Below, piece after piece: positions 25,894 to 34,578 of a stretch of 64,000 nucleotides of DNA (the stretch's first letter is position 1; each line of letters begins with the position of its first letter). The position numbers and the translations under genes were made by a program. Below the pieces are notes generated by a model. That model searched no databases. It was not told the origin of the DNA and saw only the letters and a program-made list of their open reading frames with translations. Location of the stretch: assembly GCF_050971785.1 (NCBI RefSeq), contig NZ_JBPCCU010000003.1:124001-188000 (forward strand), in the 5' to 3' direction. Source of the stretch: Actinomadura_E scrupuli (GTDB lineage: Bacteria > Actinomycetota > Actinomycetes > Streptosporangiales > Streptosporangiaceae).

Positions 25894-27123
25894 ATGAGTG
25901 ACGAGGCGACGGCGGGATTCTCGCTGGAACTGTCCGAGGACGTGCGCGATGCCCAGAGCTGGGTGCATGAGTTCGCCAAGGACGTGATCCGGCCCGCCGC
26001 CGAGGAGTGGGACGAGCGCGAGGAGACCCCCTGGCCCATCATCCAGGAGGCTTCCAAGATCGGGCTTTACTCGCTCGACTTCTTTGCCAGCCAGTCCTTC
26101 GAGGACACCGGGCTCGGCATCCCGGTGACCTTCGAGGAACTGTTCTGGGGCGACGCCGGCATCGGGCTGTCGATCGTCGGCACCGGGCTGGCCGCCGCCT
26201 CGCTGGCGGCCACCGGCACACCCGAGCAGATCAGCGAGTGGATACCGCAGATGTTCGGCACGGCCGACGACGTACGGCTGGGCGCCTTCTGCGCCTCCGA
26301 GCCCGGAGCGGGCAGCGACGTCGGCTCCATCCGGACCCGCGCCGTCTACGACGAGGCCACCGACGAGTGGGTGCTCAACGGCACCAAGACCTGGGTGACC
26401 AACGGCGGCATCGCCGACGTCCACGTGGTCGTCGCCTCGGTCCACTCCGACCTGGGCAGCCGCGGCCAGGCCAGCTTCATCATCCCGCCGAACACACCGG
26501 GCTTCTCCCAGGGGCAGAAGTTCCGCAAGCACGGCATCCGCGCGTCGCACACCGCCGAGGTCATCCTGGACGACGTGCGGATTCCCGGGCGGCTGCTGAT
26601 CGGCGGCAAGGAGAAGTTCGACGCCCGGATCGCCAAGGTCCGCGAGGGCGGCCGCGCGGGCGGCCAGGCGGCGATGAAGACCTTCGAGGCCACCCGCCCG
26701 ACGGTCGGCGCCATGGCCCTCGGCGTGGCCCGCGCGGCCTACGACTACGCGCTGGAGTACGCCCGCGAGCGGGAGCAGTTCGGCAAGAAGATCGGTGACT
26801 TCCAGGCCATCGCCTTCAAGCTCGCCGACATGAAGACCCAGATCGACGCCGCCCGGCTGCTGGTGTGGCGGGCCGCCTGGATGGCCCGGATGGGCAAGGA
26901 CTTCACCGCCGCCGAAGGGTCCATGGCCAAGCTGGCGGCCAGCGAGACCGCGGTGCGCGTCACCGAGGAGGCCATCCAGATCCTCGGCGGCAACGGCTAC
27001 ACCCGCGACTACCCGGTCGAGCGCATGCACCGCGACTCGAAGATTTTCACGATCTTCGAGGGCACCAGCGAGATCCAGCGCCTCGTCATCGGCCGTACGA
27101 TCACAGGGCTGGCCGTTCGGTAG
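25894..27123 (+). CDS. Acyl-CoA dehydrogenase
   Basis: This 409-residue FAD enzyme shows conserved segments GAFCASEPGAGSDVGSIRTR and WVLNGTKTWVTNGGIADVHV (FAD and substrate contacts), REQFGKKIGDFQAIAFKLAD, and ILGGNGYTRDYPVERMHRD. The C-terminal KIFTIFEGTSEIQRLVIGR is typical. It catalyses alpha,beta-dehydrogenation of an acyl-CoA, passing electrons to an ETF. Chain length is not predictable. AAGGA precedes the ATG. The operator-like palindromes upstream suggest dedicated control. It is near aceA/ramB, consistent with use of fatty acids or acetate. Confidence 0.95.
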   Translation: MSDEATAGFSLELSEDVRDAQSWVHEFAKDVIRPAAEEWDEREETPWPIIQEASKIGLYSLDFFASQSFEDTGLGIPVTFEELFWGDAGIGLSIVGTGLAAASLAATGTPEQISEWIPQMFGTADDVRLGAFCASEPGAGSDVGSIRTRAVYDEATDEWVLNGTKTWVTNGGIADVHVVVASVHSDLGSRGQASFIIPPNTPGFSQGQKFRKHGIRASHTAEVILDDVRIPGRLLIGGKEKFDARIAKVREGGRAGGQAAMKTFEATRPTVGAMALGVARAAYDYALEYAREREQFGKKIGDFQAIAFKLADMKTQIDAARLLVWRAAWMARMGKDFTAAEGSMAKLAASETAVRVTEEAIQILGGNGYTRDYPVERMHRDSKIFTIFEGTSEIQRLVIGRTITGLAVR

Positions 27124-27301
27124 CGTTTCCGCAGGTCAGCGTCGATTTGGTCGTGATCAGTGTCCGGCAACGCGTTCGGGGACTTCCCGACCTTCCAGCG
27201 GAGCCTGTGCGGTGGCACGACAGGTGCTTCCCCCAAAGGACAAGGCCCCTGGGAGTCCTTTGGGGGATGTCCCGAAACGGGCCGTCCAGGAGTTTGGGGG
27301 C

Positions 27302-27814
27302 ATGAAGCCTCAGCAGATTCTCACCGCGATGGCGGTATTGGCCCTGGTGGCCGGCTGTAGTGGTGGCAAGCAGGCGGCCACTCCCACTCCCACTCCCAGC
27401 GTCGACGTACACGCGATGATGTTGCAGGTCGCCCGGTGCGCCCGGGCGCATGGCGCGCCCAACTTCCCGGACCCCATCGTGGACTCGAGGGGGAACTGGG
27501 ACTTCCCGCTGTCGGCCGAACGGCAACCGAAGACGCCCGCCTGCGATGCCATCGTCGACCGCTGGAAACTGGCGAACCCGAAGGAGGCCCCGCCACCCGT
27601 CTCTCCCCAGGACCTGGTGAAGCTGAGGGACTACGCCGCCTGCATGCGCCAGCAGGGCCTCCCCGACTGGCCAGATCCCGCTCCGGACGGGATCTTCAAG
27701 CTTCCCCCTCGGCTGACCGGCGGCCCCAAGCGCCGCTTCGAGAAACAGGACAGGGTGTGCCTCCCGAAGGCGCCCAAGAGGGGCATCAACGTCGATGGCT
27801 CCAAGGGGCGCTGA
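27302..27814 (+). CDS. Secreted lipoprotein of the CMRxxGxPDWPDP family
   Basis: The start at 27302 (MKPQQILTAMAVLALVAGC) gives a lipoprotein signal with the lipobox VAGC at about residue 19. A Pro/Thr linker follows (TPTPTPS). Two repeats of a cysteine motif occur: VARCARAHGAPNFPDP and AACMRQQGLPDWPDP, with further single cysteines. This pattern is frequent in actinomycete lipoproteins, often beside efflux pumps, and has no known function. GGGGG lies just before the ATG. No efflux genes adjoin it here. Confidence 0.8.
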   Translation: MKPQQILTAMAVLALVAGCSGGKQAATPTPTPSVDVHAMMLQVARCARAHGAPNFPDPIVDSRGNWDFPLSAERQPKTPACDAIVDRWKLANPKEAPPPVSPQDLVKLRDYAACMRQQGLPDWPDPAPDGIFKLPPRLTGGPKRRFEKQDRVCLPKAPKRGINVDGSKGR

Positions 27815-28813
27815 CATGCGGCGGGATTCGTGCTGCAGGGTGACCAACTGGGCGACAAGGGGCTGATCGTTAGCCTCGTGGGTTGAGCGGTCACCTCCGC
27901 CCACACTCCACCGGCTTGGACGCGGTCGTGGTGGTTGTCCCAGTTGGTCATCCAGAACCACTGCGCCAAGCCGACCAGCCCGTCCGATCCGCGCGGCGGC
28001 GCTGTCGTCACCTCGGGTGCTGGAATCGGAAGTCGCTGGCCTGAGCTTCCCCTCGTAGCGTGGACACATGGTGTCCCGCTCGATTATTGAGTTATGTGGT
28101 CTGAGCTGGGACTATGCGGCGTAGCGGTACTCGCTGATCATGCCTGTGACGACGCGTCTACGCCGGACGAATCTCACGCTCCGGACCAACCGATACAACA
28201 GCGACAGCACCACGCTGAGATGATCGCAGCCACGGCACTGATCCGATAGTAAAACCCCAGCTCACAGCACGAAACCCAGTTTCCGAGCGGTACAGGCCGG
28301 AGGCTGGCGAGAACTCCGGGACAAGGTCGCCTAGCAGAAGACGCGCCTGCCGGCGCTGTACGGCGTCATCGACTTCGACGCGCGGCCCGAGCGGTTCACC
28401 GACGGGCCGCCGGGAGCGCCATCCGTGGCGAGCTTGCTACGAGCGGCCCCGCCTGCTCGCGGCCAAGGCCCAGGTCGCCACGATCGAGGCGTTCACCATG
28501 CTGGGCGACGTCGTCGCCGACGCCTACACAGCACTGCTGCCTGAACTGGGGTTCCGCAAGAGCGATCCGGGGCGGCCCGTGTGTTGTCGAACTCGTGGGC
28601 TAAGCCGTTGGTGCCGCTTTCGTCGGAACTGTCGCTGCCTGCCGCGCCATCGCCGAAGCCCTCAGAGAGACCTTCATGGAGGCGTCGGACACTACGACCG
28701 GCTCGGCCGGCCATGACGGCCGCGTAATGGGCGACCTAGACCACGTGGCACGGGCCACCGCGGCCGTACGGCCACGTCACGGCGGGCCCCTGGACGGCGG
28801 GCCCGGGCGGCGC
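27815..28813. other. About 1 kb with no supportable intact gene
   Basis: Short readings in several frames look like decayed coding DNA. One around 28,320-28,560 on the plus strand gives LPALYGVIDFDARPERF and, in another frame, AKAQVATIEAFTMLGDVVAD. A minus-strand reading near 28,120-28,220 gives YRLVRSVRFVRRRRVVTG. I could not match any to a family. The GC content drops around 28,080-28,260, as in inserted or decaying DNA. Confidence 0.5.
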
Positions 28814-29071
28814 TCAACCGGCCACCTGATCCGCGTAGCACCACCGCCAGTCCTCACCGGGTTCGAAGGAACGCACCACCGGATGGGTCGTCGTGGCGAT
28901 GAAGTGCGCGGTGGCGTGCCTGCCGGGCGAGGAGTCGCAGCACCCGATGTGCCCGCAGGCCAGGCACTTGCGCAGATGGACCCAGGGCATGCCCAGCGCC
29001 AGACACTCCTCACAGCCCTCGGGTGTGCGCGGCGGCGGATCGCCGGATTCGTTGATGTGCACGCAGCTCAT
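28814..29071 (-). CDS. UBP-type zinc-finger protein
   Basis: The ATG at 29071 gives 85 residues, essentially a single UBP (ubiquitin-protease-type) zinc finger. The ordered ligands are SCVHINESG, CEECLALGMPWVHLRKCLAC, GHIGCCDSSPGRHATAHF and HPVVRSFEPGEDWRWCY, the normal Cys/His spacing. Bacterial stand-alone UBP fingers are common in actinomycetes. They are often next to redox enzymes (thioredoxin reductases, CNB fusions), as is broadly true here. They do not imply ubiquitin. Role unknown. Confidence 0.88.
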   Translation of the reverse strand: MSCVHINESGDPPPRTPEGCEECLALGMPWVHLRKCLACGHIGCCDSSPGRHATAHFIATTTHPVVRSFEPGEDWRWCYADQVAG

Positions 29072-29214
29072 GGCAGCCCCCCAGCTCTCGGGGGGTGCCC
29101 TACCCCCGGCCGGGCGCGCCACTCCTGCCGGCGGGCGCACCCCCGGGCCCACCACGTGGCCGTGTCAGCCGATTGAAAAGCAGTCCGCGTGCGGCCGCCC
29201 GCCGCAGGTCGGGT

Positions 29215-29620
29215 GAAGGTCAGGGTGGTCGGCGGTCGGCAAGGCGATGTGGGAGGCCCTGGGTGTGCCGTCCGCTGCACAGGCCAGTACCGCCCGATTC
29301 AGGACGGCCTCGGCCACCAGCACGAGGTCGCCGGCCGCGGCGGCGAACAGGTGAGCCCGGCCAGCGGCCTCCGCCCGAGCTCCTGGTCGTAGTCGTCGAG
29401 TTTGACGAGGGTGTCCGGGTCACCAAGGTGGAGAGCTCGGCGAGCACCGCGCCGACACCCTGGGGGGCGGCGGCGTGGCGGCATGCCCGACGGAGATCGA
29501 GTACGGAAGTGCCCCGCTGAGCCGCCCGTACCGGCAGGCGTTGAACTCCCGCAGGGCGGCCGTCAGGCCGGTGAGCAGCCGATCGGCGGGGGCCTGCGCG
29601 CGTGCGGGGGTAACAAGGCC
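29215..29620 (-). pseudogene. Remnant of an XRE-type regulator (TPR-like sensor part)
   Basis: Pieces in different minus-strand frames align with the C-terminal sensor domain of actinomycete XRE/TPR regulators. They run in order: LLTGLTAALREFNACRYGRL and LSGALPYSISVGHAA; VLAELSTLVTR; LVKLDDYDQELG; and GDLVLVAEAVLNRAVLACAA with SHIALPTADHPDL. At least two frameshifts separate them. The DNA-binding half is missing. The remnant lies between the UBP finger and the formaldehyde dehydrogenase gene. Confidence 0.65.
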
Positions 29621-29720
29621 GGACATCGCGTGCGGACTCCGGCGATGGGCGAGGGCGCGGCCAGTGCACGCACAGAGCGTGGCGGGCGGCACCCTGCCCA
29701 TCTGTCCTCGGCGGGTGGGG

Positions 29721-30872
29721 TCAGCGGGATCCGTCGGGGTGCAGGACGACCTTCGTCCAGCCGTTGTCGCGGTTGTCGAAGTGCTGGTAGCCCTCCGGGG
29801 CCTGGAGCAGCGGCAATTCGTGGGAGACGATCCACGATGGCTTGGCCTTGCCCTGCTGGATGAGCGCGCACAGTTGCCGGTTGTAGGCCTTCACGTTGCA
29901 CTGGCCGGTGCCCATGCTCTGGCCCTTGAACCAGTAGGCGCCGTAGTCGAAAGCGACGTCACCCTCCTTGTACAAGGGGTCCGGGCTCTGTGGATCCCGG
30001 GGGACGAAGACGCCGACGACTCCGATGGAGCCGGTGAACCTGACGGATTGGACAAGGTTGTTCAACGTCATGTTGGGGTGCTCGTTGCCCTGCGGGTCGT
30101 GGGCCTGGTAGCCCACGCATTCACAGCCCCGGTCGGCGCCGAGACCGTTCGTCTCCTCCATCACCGCGTCGATGGGTGAGACCTTGGAGTCGTCGATCGG
30201 GATGGCGCCGATCTGCTCGGCGAGGGCGAGCCGGTCCGGGTGGCGATCGACAATCATGATCTTGGAGGCGGCCTTGAGGCTCGCCGACAGGGCGGCCATC
30301 AGGCCGACCGGGCCCGCGCCGAAGATGACGACGGTCTCACCGGGTTGCAGGCCCGCCAGTTCGGTGCAGTGCCAGCCGGTGGGGAAGATGTCGGAGAGCA
30401 TCACGTAGTCGGTCTGCTTCTCCCATGCCTCCTGCGGCAGGACCAGGGCGTTGAAGTCGCCGTAGGGCACGCGCAGGAACTCGGCCTGGCCGCCCTCGTA
30501 GGGCCCCATGTCGGCGAAGCCGTAGGCGGCCCCGGCCATGTGCGGATCGTCCGGTGTGGTCAGGCAGAACGCGGTGAGCCCCCGCTCGCAGTTGCGGCAG
30601 AACCCGCAGCTGATGTTGAACGGCAGGCTCACCAGATCCCCGACCCGCACGCGGTCGACCGCGGAGCCGACCTCGACCACCTCGCCCAGGTTCTCGTGGC
30701 CGAGTACCCGGCCGGTCTCCATGTCGGTGCGACCTTCGTACATGTGCAGGTCGGATCCGCAGATGTTGGTCGAGGTGACCTTGACGAGGATGTCGGTGTG
30801 CCGCTCGATCTTGGCGTCGGGCCGATCCTCGACGCGCACTTCGCGCGGGCCTTCGTACACGAGAGCCTTCAT
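29721..30872 (-). CDS. Glutathione-independent formaldehyde dehydrogenase (zinc alcohol dehydrogenase family)
   Basis: This 383-residue protein starts MKALVYEGPREVRVEDRPDA, with GGAGG five bases upstream. The catalytic zinc site is NICGSDLHMYEGR plus GHENLGEVVEVG; the structural zinc loop is SCGFCRNCERGLTAFC. The Rossmann motif is VVIFGAGPVGLMAA. GWHCTELAGLQPGETV and the extended C-terminal part (GVFVPRDPQSPDPLYKEG) are typical of the FdhA/5,10-dehydrogenase subgroup. That subgroup oxidises formaldehyde, or dismutates aldehydes, with tightly bound NAD. It is upstream of the island's redox genes and probably serves aldehyde detoxification. Confidence 0.93.
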   Translation of the reverse strand: MKALVYEGPREVRVEDRPDAKIERHTDILVKVTSTNICGSDLHMYEGRTDMETGRVLGHENLGEVVEVGSAVDRVRVGDLVSLPFNISCGFCRNCERGLTAFCLTTPDDPHMAGAAYGFADMGPYEGGQAEFLRVPYGDFNALVLPQEAWEKQTDYVMLSDIFPTGWHCTELAGLQPGETVVIFGAGPVGLMAALSASLKAASKIMIVDRHPDRLALAEQIGAIPIDDSKVSPIDAVMEETNGLGADRGCECVGYQAHDPQGNEHPNMTLNNLVQSVRFTGSIGVVGVFVPRDPQSPDPLYKEGDVAFDYGAYWFKGQSMGTGQCNVKAYNRQLCALIQQGKAKPSWIVSHELPLLQAPEGYQHFDNRDNGWTKVVLHPDGSR

Positions 30873-31309
30873 GAGATCCTCCTATGTCAGGCTGCGATGG
30901 GCCCTCGGTCACTCGCGCGGTTCTCCCGTGGCGCGGACCAGCCTCACAGGCTCGCAAGAGCCCAAACTCGCTCGTAACCCTGCCAATCGGGCTAAACGTG
31001 CAAACCGGACGTGCGGCAAAGGTTCATTTGCCGGTTCATGCGCTATTACGGCACAGAATGTCAAGGGAGCGATTCGACCACCGGTACCTCGCGTAGCGGA
31101 GGCCGAGGTGGCGAATCCCCTCGTACGAGTCGGGGGAGCCTCCGCCATTGTGCCCGGCGGCCCGTCGCGCCCAAGAATCCCCGGGAAGCGGTAGGAATGC
31201 GGACTGACTCAGTGATCGCCGGCGTTTCCCGGTAGCGCTTTCGGAGCATCGATTCCCCTTGGTCGGGGGATGTGCGGAGCGAGGAGCGCGCGGAATCCGG
31301 CAGGAGACC
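30873..31309. other. 437-bp intergenic region, no gene seen
   Basis: The left part must hold the promoter of the formaldehyde dehydrogenase gene. I see no supported ORF. A purine-rich AT patch near 31,010-31,060 is the only compositional change. Confidence 0.5.
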
Positions 31310-31519
31310 GACATGATCGACAACATCCTCGCCTTCGACGCCCACACCGGACGTCCTGGACGAACTCGCCGAGACCGTGATCGACGAGGGCGGATCGGTG
31401 GAGCACACGAGGCCGACACGGACCTGCGCAAGGAGGGCGTGGCCGCCTTCCTGCGGTTCCCATTGCCGCCCCGGCCCGAGGACACGTCGGCGGCGAACGC
31501 GACATCTACCCCGCAGTGA
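31310..31519 (+). pseudogene. C-terminal remnant of a baeRF-type (Rv2629-like) protein
   Basis: The reading VLDELAETVIDEGGSVEH, after one frameshift EADTDLRKEGVAAFLRF, then PLPPRPED, is the typical end of the bacterial eRF1-like (baeRF) family, which ends with a GGxxxHV...D(T)LRxxVAAxLRF pattern. Only about 60 residues of the usual 370 remain. Rv2629-type genes are dormancy-associated in mycobacteria and sit in stress clusters, which fits this island. The family assignment is from memory of the C-terminal pattern. Confidence 0.5.
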
Positions 31520-31584
31520 TGGAACAGTCCTACCTGGCCTTGAATTGGGTGCAGGACTCGGTGTTCGCTGAGACGGCACTATCC

Positions 31585-32055
31585 TCAGTCGCCGGGTGAA
31601 GGCCGTTCCTCGCCTGCGGATGATGAGCGATCGCCGAAGACGAGTTCGCCACCAAGCTGGCTGTACAGCTCCAATTGGTCGTAGTAGATCCGATGAGTGA
31701 TGATCTTGTCGTTACCGACGGAGCAGGTGCTGGTGCCGCGCACGGCGACGGGACGGCCGGCTCCGTCCAGCACACCCCCGCCGGGCAGCATCAAAGGCCC
31801 GTTATGCGTGCCGGTGAGCATCCATTCGGTCACCGCGGGATCGGCGCAGAACACCGTGTGCCAGACCGTCATGCGCAGGTCCGGAAACCCTTTGAAGATC
31901 TCCTCGAAGAACGAGGCGAGCTGGTCGTGCCCTTCCGCGACGCCCGCCGGGGTCACCAGGACCCCGTCCCGGCTGTGGCACTGAACAACACGATTCAGAT
32001 CGTGAGCGTTGAAGGCCTCGAGCAGCTTGTCCTTGACCGCGCGAGCGTCGCCCAT
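31585..32055 (-). CDS. SnoaL-like / NTF2-superfamily (ester cyclase-like) protein
   Basis: ATG 32055 (MGDARAVKDKLLEAFNAHDL) gives 156 residues. It contains the SnoaL pattern: FNAHDLNRVVQCHSRDGVLV, SFFEEIFKGFPDLRMTV, VTEWMLTGTHNGPLMLPGG and THRIYYDQLELYSQLG. GTHNGPL with the FxDL segment marks the ester-cyclase-like SnoaL group. The C-terminal 15 residues are charged and unstructured. It is at the end of the leftward redox cluster, possibly transcribed with the DUF1931 gene. The substrate is unknown. Confidence 0.82.
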   Translation of the reverse strand: MGDARAVKDKLLEAFNAHDLNRVVQCHSRDGVLVTPAGVAEGHDQLASFFEEIFKGFPDLRMTVWHTVFCADPAVTEWMLTGTHNGPLMLPGGGVLDGAGRPVAVRGTSTCSVGNDKIITHRIYYDQLELYSQLGGELVFGDRSSSAGEERPSPGD

Positions 32056-32189
32056 GGTAATCACCCTCTCGGTAGAGACTCTTCCGGCGACGGACGCGCC
32101 ATCTCGGCGGCCGGCCTTCACCCGGACCACCGCCGAGATGGCGTGCGCACTCGCGGCGGTGGTCCGGGCGTCCCGTACCGGCTGAGCTC

Positions 32190-32275
32190 GCCCGGATGGA
32201 TGAGACCTTGGTCCAGCCCGACGGGCCCCGCCCCGTAGATCACGACCGAGGCGCCCGCCTCCACCTGGGCGAGTT
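32190..32275 (-). pseudogene. Fragment of a zinc alcohol dehydrogenase (Rossmann motif only)
   Basis: The minus strand encodes LAQVEAGASVVIYGAGPVGL, the NAD-binding motif of medium-chain alcohol dehydrogenases. Unrelated sequence follows and there is no upstream catalytic domain. It resembles the same region of the nearby formaldehyde dehydrogenase (VVIFGAGPVGL), so a decayed paralogue is likely. It overlaps no functional gene except at the DUF1931 stop. Confidence 0.7.
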
Positions 32276-32287
32276 GAGTCGACCGCC

Positions 32288-32737
32288 TCACAGCAGCAGG
32301 TCGAAGACACGTATCGTGCGCTCCCACTGCTCAGTCGCGGGGTTCTTCACGTCCGGATCCACGATCTTGAAAGTCTGAGCCAGGGCCACTGACAGGCCGC
32401 CGACGATCTCGGGCAGGCGGCCGACGGTCTCCTCGCCCATCGAAAGGTCGAGCGGAGGCAGCGTGGCGAGCTGTTCCAGTACGGGTTTCAGCTCGATGTC
32501 CTCATCGAGGAGGCGGAACCGGTGGATGCTCTCCTGGAGGCCCTTGGTGACGGGTAGATCCGAGGGTTCGATGATGTCGCGACGGTTCGCCTTGGCGTGG
32601 GCCTGGCCGATCACCAGAAGGTCGTAGACCTTGTCGTTCACGAAGTCGCTGTAGCGCCGGAGGTCGTTCTTGTCGACGTCGACACCCGCGGCGCTGCGGA
32701 AGAAGCGTTCGAATCTCGACACCGCCATGAGAACCAT
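32288..32737 (-). CDS. DUF1931 bacterial histone-fold protein
   Basis: The ATG at 32737 has GGGGGA five bases upstream. The 149 residues match DUF1931: MAVSRFERFFRSAAGVDVDK, VNDKVYDLLVIGQAHAKANR, IIEPSDLPVTKGLQESIHRF. This is a pseudo-dimer of two histone folds in one chain, as in the Aquifex and Thermus proteins. Bacterial histone-fold proteins of this length probably bind DNA or act as assembly partners; their role in actinomycetes is not settled. It follows the cyclic-nucleotide/thioredoxin-reductase fusion gene by 27 bp and is probably co-transcribed, a pairing that recurs in actinomycete stress islands. Confidence 0.88.
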   Translation of the reverse strand: MVLMAVSRFERFFRSAAGVDVDKNDLRRYSDFVNDKVYDLLVIGQAHAKANRRDIIEPSDLPVTKGLQESIHRFRLLDEDIELKPVLEQLATLPPLDLSMGEETVGRLPEIVGGLSVALAQTFKIVDPDVKNPATEQWERTIRVFDLLL

Positions 32738-32764
32738 GGAGTCCCCCTTCCTTCCGGCCCGGAG

Positions 32765-34435
32765 TCACTCTCCAGCCTGGAGGTAGTCGTGGATCAGCCG
32801 TACGGCCATGGCGCCTTCGCCGACCGCCGCGGCCACCCGCTTGACCGATCCGCTCCGCACGTCCCCGGCCGCGAACACGCCCGCCCTGCTCGTCTCCAGC
32901 GGGAACGGCCGGCCGACGGAGTCGGGCGTGCCTTCCTTGCCAGATCGGGTGGCGTCCGCGCCGGTCAGTATGTAGCCCCGCGGGTCGAGCGCGATCTCTT
33001 CGGGCAGCCAAGCGGTGTACGGCTCCGCGCCGATGAAGATGAACATCGCGCGGGCCTCGATCGCGGAACGCTCGCCGGTGACGTTGTTCTCGGAGATGAC
33101 CGCGGCGAGCCTCTCTTCCCCCATCAGCTCCCGGACCTCGGTGTTCAGCATGATCTTGATCCTGGAGTGCCGTTCGATCTCGACTGCCAGGTAGCGGGAC
33201 ATGTTTCTGGACAGCGCGTCCTCCCGTACGAGCAGCCGGACGCAGGCGGCGTGCCGGGCCAGGAATAGGGCGGCCTGGCCGGCCGAGTTGCCTCCGCCCA
33301 CGACGACGATCGGGTCGCGCTCGCACATCTGGGCTTCGAACATGGTCGCCGCGTAGTAGACGCTCGTGGGCTCGAACTTTTCCAGGTTCCGGACGTCGAG
33401 CCTGCGGTAGCGGACGCCGGTTGCGATGATCAGGGTGCGCGCGTGGATCGTGCCACCCTCCCCGACGGTGACGATGTGATCGCCCACGTTCGGGACCAGT
33501 CCGCATGCCTGTGCGGGGACGCCGAAACGCGCGCCGAACTTGCCGGCCTGGATCGCCGCCCGCTCCGCCAGTTCGCCGCCGGAGATGCCGGACGGGAAGC
33601 CGAGGTAGTTCTCGATCCGCGAGGAGGTGCCTGCCTGGCCGCCCGTCGCGACATTGTCCAGGACCATCGTCGCGAGGCCCTCCGATGCCCCGTAGACCGC
33701 CGCCGCCAGCCCCGCCGGCCCGGCACCGATGACGAGCAGATCGCATCGGGTCTCCTGTACCCGTGGTACGGAGAGCCCGATCGCCTTGGCCAGCTCCGCG
33801 TTGCTCGGATTGCGGAGCACCGTCTCGCTACGCCAGATCACGACGGGGGTCTCCTCCGGGGTGACGCCCATGCTCCGCAGGAACCGCTCTGCCTCCTCGT
33901 CCCGCTCCAGGTCGATCCACCGGTGAGGTAGCCGGTTGCGTGCCGCGAACTCCCGCAGCCGCCGGGAGTCGGCCGAGAAGCGGGAGCCGATGATGCGGAA
34001 ACCCGCCCCCAGTCCGATGAGCATCGTGCGGCGGATGAGGTAGGCCCTCAGGATGAGGTCACCGAGTGCCGGATCCTCGGCGACCAGACGGCGGAGCGCG
34101 TCCGCCGGCACGGCGAGGACCTCGCCGTCCTCGGCCACCACGCCGGTGGCGAAGCACACCTGTCCGGTGAGCACGTTGAGCTCGCCCAGGAACCGGCCTG
34201 CCCCATGGACACCGATCACCTGGTCGTCCGCCCCGAATCCCTCGACCGTCGCCACCTTGCCGGTCAGGACCGCGAAGAATTCGGTGGACACAAGGCCCTC
34301 CATGTACAGGACCTCATCCCGGTGGACCCGGCGCCGCTCGCCGTGCGAGGCCAGCGCCTGCAGTTGCGCGTCGCTCAATCGCGGGTAGGCCCCCAGCGGG
34401 TCCGGCGTCTCGCAGATCTCATGCGGCCAGCGCAT
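32765..34435 (-). CDS. Cyclic-nucleotide-binding / thioredoxin-reductase-like FAD fusion protein
   Basis: The 556 residues have three parts. Residues about 20-135 are a cyclic-nucleotide-binding domain (VLYMEGLVSTEFFAVLTGKV, GRFLGELNVLTGQ). Residues about 145-225 are a thioredoxin/glutaredoxin-like domain without an active CxxC (FRIIGSRFSADSRRLREFAA, TPVVIWRSETVLRNPS). Residues 230-550 are a class-II thioredoxin-reductase-like flavoprotein (LLVIGAGPAGLAAAVYGAS, GGQAGTSSRIENYLGFP, VVVGGGNSAGQAALFLA, AGVFAAGDVRSGSVKRVAAA). Where thioredoxin reductase has CATC, this has YYAATMFEAQMC, so the redox disulfide is absent. It probably transfers electrons to another partner under nucleotide control. 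The start overlaps a DnaK remnant. Confidence 0.9.
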   Translation of the reverse strand: MRWPHEICETPDPLGAYPRLSDAQLQALASHGERRRVHRDEVLYMEGLVSTEFFAVLTGKVATVEGFGADDQVIGVHGAGRFLGELNVLTGQVCFATGVVAEDGEVLAVPADALRRLVAEDPALGDLILRAYLIRRTMLIGLGAGFRIIGSRFSADSRRLREFAARNRLPHRWIDLERDEEAERFLRSMGVTPEETPVVIWRSETVLRNPSNAELAKAIGLSVPRVQETRCDLLVIGAGPAGLAAAVYGASEGLATMVLDNVATGGQAGTSSRIENYLGFPSGISGGELAERAAIQAGKFGARFGVPAQACGLVPNVGDHIVTVGEGGTIHARTLIIATGVRYRRLDVRNLEKFEPTSVYYAATMFEAQMCERDPIVVVGGGNSAGQAALFLARHAACVRLLVREDALSRNMSRYLAVEIERHSRIKIMLNTEVRELMGEERLAAVISENNVTGERSAIEARAMFIFIGAEPYTAWLPEEIALDPRGYILTGADATRSGKEGTPDSVGRPFPLETSRAGVFAAGDVRSGSVKRVAAAVGEGAMAVRLIHDYLQAGE

Positions 34436-34577
34436 GGTCCACCCATCTGCGTACGGGAGCCGGCGCCGCGCCCGATGGCCAGGTGACGACCTGGAGCTGA
34501 TCGATTACGACAAGCGTCGGGGTCGTCGCGATCACGGAGTTCGTCGTGCCCAGATCGATGCCTACCGCCGTCGCCAT
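34419..34577 (-). pseudogene. DnaK/Hsp70 N-terminal fragment with intact start site
   Basis: An ATG with GGGAGAGG upstream opens a 52-residue frame beginning MATAVGIDLGTTNSVIA, the unmistakable Hsp70 phosphate-1 motif. After about 17 residues the sequence leaves the family (TTPTLVVIDQLQVVTW) and stops at 34419, inside the fusion gene. A normal DnaK has over 600 residues. It is a deletion remnant whose start signals survive. It may still be translated and so affect the fusion gene behind it. Confidence 0.85.
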
Positions 34578-34578
34578 C

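Noticed and set aside
31585..32310. Longer NTF2-like protein starting at 32310
   Set aside because: The extra N-terminus overlaps an alcohol dehydrogenase remnant and lacks a ribosome site; ATG 32055 matches the family start.
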